Assembly (NCBI RefSeq): GCF_003634215.1
Contig: NZ_RBWX01000012.1
Location: 62,001 to 126,000, forward strand
DNA: 64,000 nucleotides
Source of the DNA: Sphingosinicella microcystinivorans
GTDB lineage: Bacteria > Pseudomonadota > Alphaproteobacteria > Sphingomonadales > Sphingomonadaceae
Direction: 5' to 3'
The translations under genes were made by a program, and so were the position numbers. The notes under the pieces were generated by a model. It was not told where the DNA came from, searched no databases, and was given only the letters and a program-made list of their open reading frames with translations. Positions within the stretch are counted from its first letter, which is position 1. Every line of letters begins with the position of its first letter. Shown here piece by piece: positions 1 through 8,100 of this stretch.

Positions 1-435
1 TTCCGGGACGAGCCCGAGCCGTGTAAACGGAAAATGAAACCGCGCATCAGGCGTACAATAGACGAGATCGAAATGCAGCAGCATCGTCGCGCCGATGCCG
101 ACGGCATTGCCGGAAACTGCTGCTATCAACGGCTTGGAGCATTCGGTGAGCGCTTGCATGAATCGATACCCGGGCCGCTCATGTTTCGGCAGGCGGCGCA
201 CAAGGTCGAATCCGGCGGCATCGTTGCCAGCGCAGAACGCAGGCCCCGAGGCGGTGACGAGAACGGCTCTTGTTGCGCGGTCTTCTACGGCAGCCTTTAT
301 CGATCTGCGCATTTCATCGTACATCGCAGGGGTCAGCGCATTGCGCGCCTCCGGTCGGTTCAGTCTGAGGTGAATAACGGCGCCGCACCGCTCGACCGAG
401 AGCCCTTCCGCTGCCCGCAGGGCTTCAAGCGGCAA
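1..435 (-). CDS. Enoyl-CoA hydratase/isomerase family protein (3' part missing at window edge)
   Basis: Crotonase-fold enzyme, expected to hydrate or isomerise an enoyl-CoA in a beta-oxidation-like pathway. The reverse-strand translation shows the N-terminal crotonase features: the HLRLNRPEARNALT strand, then PAFCAGNDAAGFD, which contributes to the oxyanion hole, then KPLIAAVSGNAVGIGATM, the second oxyanion-hole glycine region. The frame stays open to base 1, so the C-terminal half lies outside the window. No ATG precedes the conserved region. The best start is a TTG at 433-435, which overlaps the end of the upstream SDR gene, as expected for the fourth gene of the minus-strand operon. The exact start is uncertain because upstream TTG/CTG codons are in frame. 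The family is clear; the substrate is not. Confidence 0.85.
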   Translation of the reverse strand, partial: MPLEALRAAEGLSVERCGAVIHLRLNRPEARNALTPAMYDEMRRSIKAAVEDRATRAVLVTASGPAFCAGNDAAGFDLVRRLPKHERPGYRFMQALTECSKPLIAAVSGNAVGIGATMLLHFDLVYCTPDARFHFPFTRLGLVPE

Positions 436-1198
436 TGTGGAAGCCGCCGTCAACAGAAAGATGCTGCCCTGTGATATAGCTCGCCGCGTCGGTGAGGAAG
501 AACCAGGTGGCTGGCGCTACCTCTGCGGCGTCCGAGAACCGACCCAACGGAATCTGCCGCAGATATCGATCTCTGAATTTCTCGTTGCGGATCGTGTCGG
601 TCATCGGCGTCTCGACCACACCGTAGCAAATGCTGTTCACCGTGATACCATGTCGCGCCCATTCGCGTGCGGCACTCATCGTGAGACCAAGCACGCCGGA
701 TTTTGCCGCGCCGTAATTGATCTGCCCGATCGTTCCCCGGCGGCCTGCATCAGAGGAAATATTCACAATCCGGCCGGGATTAGGATCGCCGCGTTCTGCC
801 TTTTCGATCAGCCGACGACCAACCGCGCAGAGACATAGGAACGCGCCGGTAAGGTTCACATCAATCACTTTCTGCCACGTCGCAAGCGCCATCTCCTGAG
901 CCATGGCAGCACGAACGATCCCGGCATTATTGATGAGTCCGTGTACGTCCCCGAACCGTGCGATGGTGCTCTCGACCATGGCTTCGACATTGGCTTCAAC
1001 TGCGACATCCGCCGTAAAAGTCATCAGCCGTGGATGATCAAGGTGCGCAGCCGCATCGTCGAGTTGCGCTGGGTTGATATCGACCATCACCACGTTGGCA
1101 CCGCGGGACAGGCCGAATTCCACGAGCGCATAGCCGACGCCCTGCGCACCGCCGGTAACAATGTACGTGCGATCCTGAAGTTGAAACGGGTCGGTCAT
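425..1198 (-). CDS. Short-chain dehydrogenase/reductase (SDR), probably NAD-dependent
   Basis: Classical SDR of about 257 residues with a Rossmann fold. From the chosen ATG (MTDPFQ) the cofactor loop TGGAQGVG is at residues 15-22 and NNAG at 90-93. The catalytic Ser is at 148/149 in NISSD, Tyr162 and Lys166 form YGAAK, and the C-terminus carries the usual SVDGGF. An Asp at residue 40, at the end of the second strand (VVMVD), predicts NAD(H) preference. A 22-residue N-terminal extension is open but lies over the end of the thiolase gene and does not look like SDR sequence, so I start at 1198. In the operon it would oxidise a 3-hydroxyacyl-CoA or a related alcohol between the enoyl-CoA hydratase and thiolase steps. 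That assignment is inferred from context. Confidence 0.88.
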   Translation of the reverse strand: MTDPFQLQDRTYIVTGGAQGVGYALVEFGLSRGANVVMVDINPAQLDDAAAHLDHPRLMTFTADVAVEANVEAMVESTIARFGDVHGLINNAGIVRAAMAQEMALATWQKVIDVNLTGAFLCLCAVGRRLIEKAERGDPNPGRIVNISSDAGRRGTIGQINYGAAKSGVLGLTMSAAREWARHGITVNSICYGVVETPMTDTIRNEKFRDRYLRQIPLGRFSDAAEVAPATWFFLTDAASYITGQHLSVDGGFHIAA

Positions 1199-1229
1199 GC
1201 GCGGAATAATCCTGTCCTTGAGGAGCGCA

Positions 1230-2429
1230 TCAGCACGTCCCGAAGATCGAGACACTGCAAACATTCTTGTTGGGATACCCGCCGAGATTATGGGTGAGCC
1301 CCAGGCGCGGCGCGTTCAACTGCCGGTCCGCGGCAGTCCCGCGAAGTTGCTGATAAATTTCGTAAGCCATGCGCAGTCCGGTGGCGCCAATCGGATGGCC
1401 GAAGCACTTCAGTCCGCCATCGATATTGCACGGGACTTCACCAGAACTGTCGAATGTCCCATCAAGGACCGCCCGCCAGCCTTGCCCTGGTTCCGCGAGC
1501 CCGAGATCTTCCATCGTCACAAGTTCGGTGATCGAGAAGCAATCGTGGACCTCGACAAGATCGAGCTCGCGCCGCGGATCTCGAATACCGGCCTCCCGGT
1601 ATGCGCGCTCGGAAGCCAGGCGGGTGGTTAGTGCATAGCTGCCGTCCCAATTGTCGTAGCCGACCTCAGAGCCGTTGCTGAGTGCCAGCTGGATGGATTT
1701 GACGGTGACAAGAGGACCTGTGCGCCCCAACCTTTCGGCAATTGCCGGTGTCGTGACGATCGCACAAGCTGAACCATCACTAACGCCGCAGCAATCATAG
1801 AGCCCGAGAGGATAGGCGATCATTGGCGCCGCGAGAATCTTTTCCTTGCTCACACGTGCCCGCAGATGCGCCTTCGGATTTCGCGATCCGTTCTCGTGGC
1901 TTTTCCACGAGACATGAGCCATCGCTTCTTTCAAGCCATCCATATCGATGCCGTGTCGCGCCACATAGGCACTCGCGAACTGCGCAAAGCTGCCGGGTGC
2001 GGTAACGCTCGGAAACCAGAGGTCTTCGAAGGTGCCCTTCGTGCGTTCCGGCAGGCCGCCGTAACCTGTGTCCTTGAGCTTTTCGACACCCATGGCGAGG
2101 GCGATATCGTAGGCGCCAGATGCGACCCCGTAAACCGCGCCTCGGAGCGCTTCCGTACCGCTCGCGCACATGTTCTCAACCCGTGTCGCCGCGATATTCG
2201 GCAGTCGCAGCGCGGTGGTCAGCGAGAGTGCGGACTTGCCCAGGCCGTGCTCGTCCACGGACATGCCGAACCATGCGGCGTCGATCCTGTCCCGTTCTAT
2301 CCCTGCATCAGCCAATGCTTCCGCGAAGGATTCGACCATCAGATCCTCAGCGCTGCAGTCCCAACGTTCGCCGAAGCGGCTACAGCCCATGCCGAGGATT
2401 GCGACCTTGTCTCGAATTCCCTCAGCCAT
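1230..2429 (-). CDS. Thiolase family protein (SCP2/lipid-transfer type)
   Basis: Degradative thiolase or retro-aldolase of about 399 residues, in the SCPx/Ltp-type branch often annotated as acetyl-CoA acetyltransferase. The nucleophilic cysteine is Cys88 in NMCASGTEAL. The C-terminal half carries the FGHPIGATG histidine loop, and a second Cys lies in NKNVCSVSIFG close to the end. ATG at 2427-2429 (MAEGIRDK) is chosen because it overlaps the 3' end of the preceding gene by eight bases; the longer open frame upstream is a shadow of that gene. Thiolases of this branch commonly work with DUF35 zinc-ribbon/OB proteins, and here such a domain is fused to the neighbouring protein. It could cleave a 3-ketoacyl-CoA or perform a retro-aldol side-chain cleavage; the sequence does not decide. 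Confidence 0.87.
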   Translation of the reverse strand: MAEGIRDKVAILGMGCSRFGERWDCSAEDLMVESFAEALADAGIERDRIDAAWFGMSVDEHGLGKSALSLTTALRLPNIAATRVENMCASGTEALRGAVYGVASGAYDIALAMGVEKLKDTGYGGLPERTKGTFEDLWFPSVTAPGSFAQFASAYVARHGIDMDGLKEAMAHVSWKSHENGSRNPKAHLRARVSKEKILAAPMIAYPLGLYDCCGVSDGSACAIVTTPAIAERLGRTGPLVTVKSIQLALSNGSEVGYDNWDGSYALTTRLASERAYREAGIRDPRRELDLVEVHDCFSITELVTMEDLGLAEPGQGWRAVLDGTFDSSGEVPCNIDGGLKCFGHPIGATGLRMAYEIYQQLRGTAADRQLNAPRLGLTHNLGGYPNKNVCSVSIFGTC

Positions 2430-3906
2430 GGGGCGTGTCCTCCGATGTCGATAAGGCCGGGCGGACGCCGGGTGGCGTCGCTTTCCAGCAATAGCGTCTG
2501 AAGCCCCGCTTCTCGTCGATGTCCTTGATACGGAACGCCAGTTCCAACGGCGCGCCCACCCGAAGCTCTCCGGGCTCGAAGTCGCTGAACTCGAGCATGG
2601 CGACACCACCACCTTCGAACCGGATATTTCCGTACATCAACGGAGGGCTGAACGAGAGCGCCAACCAATCTTCCGTAAAGGATTTCACGGACGCACGTTT
2701 GTGGGCGAAACCTTCCGGTTCCTGGGTATCTGTCGCGCGACACTCAGGATTGACGCATACGCGCGTGCGCGGGAACTGGGGTGTATCGCACTTCGTGCAA
2801 CGGCCCCCGACCGCCTGTGTCACCGTTTGGCGATGACGATAAAAGGCGGATTGCGCCGTTCGGTTATCACGCTCGGCGCGCATACCCCTATCGATGGGGA
2901 GAAGGCCGTTGAAGCACAGGAAACGGAGATAATTCCGATCGGTCAAGCCGTGTGTCAGCAGGTCATCGGCACCGATCATCGACCGGGCCTCGATAACGCG
3001 ATCTGTAGCGCGGAAAAGTATGACCTCTCCTCCGTGCCCGTATCCGAGTAGAAGGATAAAATCGCCGGGCTCTGCGGATTGTAGTGCCTTTGTCAACAGC
3101 AGCAGCGGGTGTGCGCTTCCCGTGTCACCGACCTTATCGTGGAGATCAGCGATTATGGCGGCGTCATCTATTCCGCAACGTTTTGCAATTCCACGCGATT
3201 CCTGGGCCGAAAAATTGGCAAACACGCAGTGTTGAAGGTCTGCTGCAGCCACATCTGCCTTTTCGAGAAGGGCCGCGATCAGCTTCGGCACGATCTCGAA
3301 TTGCCCTTGCTCGCGTGCCCAGCGTTCCTCAAGCACATAATCAAATCGTGCTTCGCGCGAACGATAATGGTCGTTGAAATCGACCGACACCGAATGCGAG
3401 TCCACATATTCGGCGATTAAATCCTCCGATCCGACAAGAACGGCGGCCGCGGCGTCTCCCAATCGCAGTTCCTGGGTGCTGCCCGGCGCAGCCTGCCGGT
3501 TGTCGGCGGCGATAACGAACCCGGTGCCGCCCGCTTCGATCGCGCTCAGAAGCGCACCGACACCCGAACGAAGAGAGCCCGCAACATCGGCCGTGCGTAT
3601 CTCCGACGGCAGCGAAAGTGCCTCGCCGATGAGGGTTGCATTCTGCCGGTCGGCAAACGGCATGGTTGTCGATGCGAACCTTAACGATGAAACCTGCCTT
3701 TTCCCTACGCGCGGCATCAGCGCGGCGCGCCCTGCCGCAACTGCCATCGTCAGGCTGTCTTCATCATGCGCGCACATTGCACGCTGGCCGCGCGCGGCTC
3801 CGACGAGCACGGGATTGGCCCACGCATTCGCCTCGGCGATTGCCTGTCGGTCAAGCCGGCGTCGAGGGATATAGGCCCCGAACGACATGATACCGCGTTT
3901 CTGCAA
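2422..3906 (-). CDS. KAS-III/HMG-CoA synthase-like domain fused to a DUF35 zinc-ribbon/OB domain
   Basis: Two-part protein of 494 residues. Residues 1 to about 340 have the thiolase-superfamily layout of HMG-CoA synthase or KAS III. After a linker, residues 370-389 form a zinc ribbon with Cys370, Cys373, Cys384 and Cys389, followed by an OB-like beta region (FEGGGVAMLEFSDFEPGELRV split around residue 440-460). The position that is cysteine in KAS III (DVAAAC-type motif) is Leu112 here (DVAGSL), and I cannot find the usual histidine partner, so this half is probably not a condensing enzyme. A TTG start at 3906 is preferred over ATG 3888 because AGGAG sits seven bases upstream of it. It is the first gene of the minus arm, followed by the thiolase; a scaffold or substrate-presentation role is an inference. 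Confidence 0.82.
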   Translation of the reverse strand: MQKRGIMSFGAYIPRRRLDRQAIAEANAWANPVLVGAARGQRAMCAHDEDSLTMAVAAGRAALMPRVGKRQVSSLRFASTTMPFADRQNATLIGEALSLPSEIRTADVAGSLRSGVGALLSAIEAGGTGFVIAADNRQAAPGSTQELRLGDAAAAVLVGSEDLIAEYVDSHSVSVDFNDHYRSREARFDYVLEERWAREQGQFEIVPKLIAALLEKADVAAADLQHCVFANFSAQESRGIAKRCGIDDAAIIADLHDKVGDTGSAHPLLLLTKALQSAEPGDFILLLGYGHGGEVILFRATDRVIEARSMIGADDLLTHGLTDRNYLRFLCFNGLLPIDRGMRAERDNRTAQSAFYRHRQTVTQAVGGRCTKCDTPQFPRTRVCVNPECRATDTQEPEGFAHKRASVKSFTEDWLALSFSPPLMYGNIRFEGGGVAMLEFSDFEPGELRVGAPLELAFRIKDIDEKRGFRRYCWKATPPGVRPALSTSEDTPHG

Positions 3907-4121
3907 AAGCTCACTCCTGATTGACCGCGATTTGATGAATAGGTCGCGCCGGACGGCAAGGGGCTATCGCCTCGCCCGCTCAGCTTGAACTCGCTTTCCC
4001 ATTGCGCGCGGCTCGGGTCGGCGGGTCCGAAGACGGCACCGATTGCGAGTTTGATGTGAGGCGCCGGCTTCCTAGGCTCGAATAGCATTGTTCGACCAGA
4101 AAACCGGAGTGAGACCCGCCG

Positions 4122-5285
4122 ATGAATGTCGCCGAAGACTCGGAACACATCGTGATGCTGCGCGACACGTTGCGGCGATTCATCGAAAAGGAAATGCCGC
4201 GCGATCAGGTCAGTCGCTGGGATAAAGAGAATATGTTTCCCCGCGACGTGCACGACAAGCTCGTCGCGCTTGGGCTCACCGGGCTGACCGTTCCTGAAGA
4301 ATACGGCGGCAGTGGACGCGATATCACCGCAACGATCGTCACCATCGAGGAACTCTGTTCGCGCAGCATGGCGGTCGGCTGCGCCTATATCCAGTCCAGC
4401 TGTTATGCCGGGCTGAACCTTGTCGAGGTGGGATCCGAAGAGCAGCGCCGGACACTTCTGCCGCGCGTGGCGTCGGAAGGCCTTATGTTTGCGTATGGCT
4501 TCACGGAGCCTGATGTCGGCGCCGATCTCGCCTCTGTTCGGACGAGTGGTCGCCGCGAGGGCGATGAACTGGTGATAAGAGGCAGCAAGCGTTTTTGCTC
4601 CGGCGCCGCCATTTCAGACTATATCTACGCGCTCGTACGGACCGGGCCGGCCGAAGAAAAATACCGCAACCTGTCGCTGGTCCTGATCCCTCCCGATACA
4701 CCGGGGGTTGTGCTTGAACATCAGGAAACGATGGGCCTGAAAGGCGGCGGCACGTTTGATGTGAGTTTCGATGATGTCCGCGTTCCCGTTAAAAACGTCG
4801 TCGGCGGAGCGGAAGGCATTGGTCAGGGCTGGCCGAAACTTGTGGGACCGGGCCTCGATGTCGAAAAGATAGAGGTGGCGGCGATGGCGCTCGGCATCGC
4901 CAAGGGCGCCATTGGCGATGCCTGGGCCTATGCGCAGGAGCGTGTACAGTTCGGAAAGCCGATCTGCTCGATCCAGTCGATCCGTCACATGCTCGCCGAC
5001 GTGAAGACGCGCTTCGAAGCGTGTCGGCTCATGACCTACAGTGCCGCCGCACTGATCGATTCACGCCGACCCGCCGCTGCGGAAACGGCAATGGCCAAAC
5101 TCTTCGTTTGCGACACGGCGCGCGACATTGTGCTCACATGTCAGCAGATACTGGGCGCATACGGCTACGTCCGCGACTTCGACATGGAGCGCTATGTGCG
5201 CGATATACTGGTAATGCCGATCCTCGGCGGCTCGTCCGCAATCCAGAGGAACAATATCGCTAATCTTCTCAAGTTACCGCGATAA
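4122..5285 (+). CDS. Acyl-CoA dehydrogenase, isovaleryl-type catalytic base
   Basis: FAD enzyme of 387 residues that introduces an alpha,beta double bond into an acyl-CoA. Seen: the N-terminal helical domain, YGFTEPDVGADLAS (flavin/substrate loop, residues about 125-138), VQFGKPI, and the C-terminal QILGAYGYVRDFDMERYVRD and GGSSAIQR regions. The position of the usual MCAD-type base (EGTSQIQR) is Gly369 here. A glutamate is present at residue 248 (GLDVEKI), where isovaleryl-CoA dehydrogenase carries its base, so the enzyme is probably active and may prefer branched acyl chains. It starts the plus arm, divergent from the thiolase arm across a 215-base gap, with a GGAG about 13 bases before the ATG. 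Electrons would pass to ETF. Confidence 0.9.
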   Translation: MNVAEDSEHIVMLRDTLRRFIEKEMPRDQVSRWDKENMFPRDVHDKLVALGLTGLTVPEEYGGSGRDITATIVTIEELCSRSMAVGCAYIQSSCYAGLNLVEVGSEEQRRTLLPRVASEGLMFAYGFTEPDVGADLASVRTSGRREGDELVIRGSKRFCSGAAISDYIYALVRTGPAEEKYRNLSLVLIPPDTPGVVLEHQETMGLKGGGTFDVSFDDVRVPVKNVVGGAEGIGQGWPKLVGPGLDVEKIEVAAMALGIAKGAIGDAWAYAQERVQFGKPICSIQSIRHMLADVKTRFEACRLMTYSAAALIDSRRPAAAETAMAKLFVCDTARDIVLTCQQILGAYGYVRDFDMERYVRDILVMPILGGSSAIQRNNIANLLKLPR

Positions 5286-5292
5286 TCGTTAG

Positions 5293-5670
5293 ATGAGCGG
5301 CTTCAATGCGCTGGTTGGGCTGCGCATAATCGGCAAAGAAGGAGAGGAGTTCGTGGTGAGGCTCGACGTTGACGAGCGCCACCACCACGATCTCGGATCT
5401 GTTCATGGCGGCATCTTTCTCGCGCTTGCAGACGTCGCCATGGCCCGTGTCGCGATGAGCGCCCTCGAAAACGAGTCGGTGCAGACCGTGGAGCTCAAGG
5501 CGAATTTCCTGCGTCCTTTTACATCAGGAACAATCGCTGCACGGGGCAGAATTGTGTCTTTGGGACGGCGTCTTGTCTATACGGAGGCGCACATCAAGAG
5601 CGGCGAGCGTCTGCTCACCACGGCATCCGCCACGATGATGAGAAACGGTAACGGGGAGAGTATGAAATGA
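5293..5670 (+). CDS. PaaI-type hotdog thioesterase
   Basis: Short hotdog-fold protein of 125 residues, expected to hydrolyse an acyl- or aryl-CoA thioester and release trapped CoA. The diagnostic central-helix segment GSVHGGIFLALADVAM spans residues 35-50, with His38-Gly-Gly and Asp47 in the places used by PaaI/4HBT family enzymes. It is followed by the typical LKANFLRPF strand. It lies seven bases after the acyl-CoA dehydrogenase stop and overlaps the next gene by four bases (ATGA), so the three plus-strand genes are an operon. Its likely job is relief from dead-end CoA thioesters of the cluster's pathway; the actual substrate is unknown. Confidence 0.85.
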   Translation: MSGFNALVGLRIIGKEGEEFVVRLDVDERHHHDLGSVHGGIFLALADVAMARVAMSALENESVQTVELKANFLRPFTSGTIAARGRIVSLGRRLVYTEAHIKSGERLLTTASATMMRNGNGESMK

Positions 5671-6650
5671 AGATGGGCTGCCGCAACATACAAGGACTAT
5701 TCGTCGTTCTCTCAATGGTCGCGGGGTGGACGTTTCCGGCTTCGGCGAATACCACAGCAACACCTCCCTTCGAACTGGTCACGCTGGGAACGGTCGGCGG
5801 CCCCCTTCCGAACCCGGTGCGCGGACAGCCGGCAAATCTGCTGACCAATGGTTCGGATTCGTTCCTGATCGACTGCGGGGATGGCGCCGCGGAGCGCATG
5901 GCGGCGGCAGGCGCGGGCTTCCCCTCACTCCGGGCGATATTTCTCACGCATCATCACTTCGATCATATCGGCGGTCTTTTCGCGGTGCTGGGCCTACGTT
6001 TCCAGCTTGATACGCAAGGCCCTCTCACGATTTACGGACCACGCGGCACGAAAACGATCGTGAACGCGCTACTTGCGGCCATGGGGCCGAGCGCCGAGGT
6101 GCGCTACGGCGTACCGGGTGAACGTTTCGTTTCCCCCGCGCAGAATATCGATGTCGTGGAGCTGACGGACGGTTCTGTTGTAAAGTTGAACGGTGCCACG
6201 ATAACGGTCGCGCTCAACAGTCACTACAGCTTCGACCCGGGGAGCGCTGATCACCAGAAGCATCAATCGCTGTCGTACAGATTTGATTTACCCACCCGGT
6301 CAATCGTCTTCACCGGCGACACCGGCCCGTCTTCCACGGTTGAAAAACTCGCTTCCGGTGCAGACGTACTCGTCGCAGAAATGATCGATCTGCCGAACAC
6401 GCTGAAAAAACTGGAAGCCTTCGCGCGCGACCTGCCTCCGCATATCAAAGTCCACATGGCGGAACACTTCGAGAAGCAGCACCTGGTTCCTGCCGAAGTC
6501 GGCAAAATGGCAAGCCGTGCCCGGGTCGGCTCGGTGATCGTTACACATTTGGCCGGTACGCGCGACGAGGACGCTCTCGACTATTTATCTGATATAGCCA
6601 GGAATTACTCTGGCCCCACCATTGTTTCCAGCGACATGCAAAGGCACTGA
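5667..6650 (+). CDS. Exported metallo-beta-lactamase-fold hydrolase
   Basis: Zinc-dependent hydrolase of the MBL superfamily, 327 residues, with an N-terminal signal peptide (hydrophobic GLFVVLSMVAGW, then a cleavage-like PASANT near residue 28). The metal motif THHHFDH is at residues 94-100. Later ligand candidates are the His in LNSHYS, the Asp in VFTGDTGPS and the His in VIVTHLAG. The overall layout (LGTVGGP start, motif order) is closer to the arylsulfatase/RNase Z-like MBL group than to true beta-lactamases. It overlaps the thioesterase stop by four bases, so it is coupled to the acyl-CoA genes even though it should act in the periplasm. It may activate or cleave the imported substrate, such as an ester, lactone or sulfate ester; this is inference. 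Confidence 0.85.
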   Translation: MKMGCRNIQGLFVVLSMVAGWTFPASANTTATPPFELVTLGTVGGPLPNPVRGQPANLLTNGSDSFLIDCGDGAAERMAAAGAGFPSLRAIFLTHHHFDHIGGLFAVLGLRFQLDTQGPLTIYGPRGTKTIVNALLAAMGPSAEVRYGVPGERFVSPAQNIDVVELTDGSVVKLNGATITVALNSHYSFDPGSADHQKHQSLSYRFDLPTRSIVFTGDTGPSSTVEKLASGADVLVAEMIDLPNTLKKLEAFARDLPPHIKVHMAEHFEKQHLVPAEVGKMASRARVGSVIVTHLAGTRDEDALDYLSDIARNYSGPTIVSSDMQRH

Positions 6651-6988
6651 GGCACGTGCGATATGCGCGATGACCAAGCATTCGAACGGAAGACAAAGAG
6701 AAAAATCGCACTCGTTGGAAATCTCGGCAGTATCAATACCGTGCGGACCGATTTCGAACACCACATGATCAGCGTGGTACACATGTAAAAGTCATCAGTG
6801 AGCATGAAAAATGCGCCGCCATGGGAATCGCATTGAGGACCTCCATTCTGACGGTACGCCATGCGCGCTACGAATTTTCATCCAATTGAAGATTTAGAGA
6901 AATTATGTGTATTGGATTTCAGCCATACCACGAGGGCTCATAACGGATTGAAAACGCTAGTGCTTGTTGGCGATTTCTGTCGCTTCCC
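6651..6988. other. Intergenic region between convergent genes, no confident gene
   Basis: This 338-base stretch separates the plus-strand hydrolase from the minus-strand nitronate monooxygenase. It is visibly less GC-rich than its surroundings. The only open frame I see that could be more than chance is 6663-6788 on the plus strand, 41 codons beginning MRDDQAFERK, with no recognisable Shine-Dalgarno sequence and no recognisable domain. I see no convincing rho-independent terminator. It may hold decayed sequence at the edge of the catabolic island. Confidence 0.4.
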
Positions 6989-8041
6989 TCAATCCGAAGA
7001 CTGTAATTCCGCCGCTAGACAGGCGACGAGGTCGGCGGCCGGCATAGTGCGGGACAGCGGCGCGCCTTGTCCTGCCCACTGGGCCGCATAGCCGGTCTCA
7101 CCAGAGGCCTTGGCCGCCGCGATCAGCGCCTTGCCCGCGTCGTAGGTCATCGGATAGCCGGGAGATGGCAGGCCGACGCTATCGCCCCATTGCGTGAAGC
7201 GATTCGGCAAGCCCCGCGCGAGCCGACCGGAAATTGCGGAGGTCATGACCGTGCTCATCGCGGCAGGACCGGCAAGCGGCTCGCGATAGGCCGCATCGGC
7301 ACTGCTTTCGGGGCAGGCGACGAAGGCGGTGCCCAATTGCGCGGCGATGGCACCGAGATCAAGCGCGGCGCGGATGCCCTGGCCATCCATGATTCCGCCA
7401 GCCGCAATAACGGGCAGGCCGCATCGCTGCACCAGCAATCGGGTCAGCGCCACGGTACCAAGGCGACCGTCAGGCGCATCTGGATCGAAGACGCCGCGAT
7501 GGCCGCCCGCTTCCCATCCCTGAGCCACGACGGCGTCAATCCCCGCTTCCTTCGCGGCCAGCGCTTCGTCGAGGTTTGTGGCGGTCGCCAAGAGCGCGCA
7601 GCCCGCGCCCTTGAGCGCGCTGATCCGTCCGGCATCGGGCAGGCCGAAGTGAAAGCTGACAACGGCTGGCGCGGTATCGATCAGCAGCGCCAGCATCTCG
7701 TCGTCTTCGATGAAGCTCTTGTAAATCGGACGAAGCGCCGTCGGCGGGCGCGCACCATATGTTTCGAACAGTGGCGTCATCGCAGAGAGCCACGCTTTTT
7801 CGCGCGCGGCATTCTGCTGCTCTGGCTGATGGACGAAGACGTTGACGTTGAACGGCCGAGGGCAGAGCGTCCGCACGCGCGCGATCATCTCCCGTGCGCC
7901 GGCAGCCCCGGTAGCGGCAACGGCTATCGAACCCAGAGCGCCCGCATTGCTGACGGCTGCGGCCAGTTCCGGTGTGGACACGCCCGCCATTGGGGCCTGT
8001 ACGATTGGGAGCGGTACTCCGAGACTATCCAGCAGCGCCAT
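6989..8041 (-). CDS. Nitronate monooxygenase (FMN-dependent, class I-like)
   Basis: TIM-barrel flavoprotein of 350 residues that would oxidise alkyl nitronates such as propionate 3-nitronate, using FMN and oxygen. Family marks include an N-terminal PIVQAPMAGVSTPELAAAVS, then VVAQGWEAGGHRG, the phosphate/flavin-binding region typical of the family, followed by PVIAAGGIMDG and a GTAFVACPES segment. The length is normal. It stands alone on the minus strand, 59 bases downstream of the GreA-like gene's stop codon, and faces the MBL hydrolase gene tail to tail. Members of this family are often annotated only by homology, so the family is certain and the nitronate specificity probable. Confidence 0.87.
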   Translation of the reverse strand: MALLDSLGVPLPIVQAPMAGVSTPELAAAVSNAGALGSIAVAATGAAGAREMIARVRTLCPRPFNVNVFVHQPEQQNAAREKAWLSAMTPLFETYGARPPTALRPIYKSFIEDDEMLALLIDTAPAVVSFHFGLPDAGRISALKGAGCALLATATNLDEALAAKEAGIDAVVAQGWEAGGHRGVFDPDAPDGRLGTVALTRLLVQRCGLPVIAAGGIMDGQGIRAALDLGAIAAQLGTAFVACPESSADAAYREPLAGPAAMSTVMTSAISGRLARGLPNRFTQWGDSVGLPSPGYPMTYDAGKALIAAAKASGETGYAAQWAGQGAPLSRTMPAADLVACLAAELQSSD

Positions 8042-8100
8042 GCTGCTGCCCTAGCATGATGTCCGGTGATTGCGAACAGAAGGGAAAAGCGGCGGCTGCC

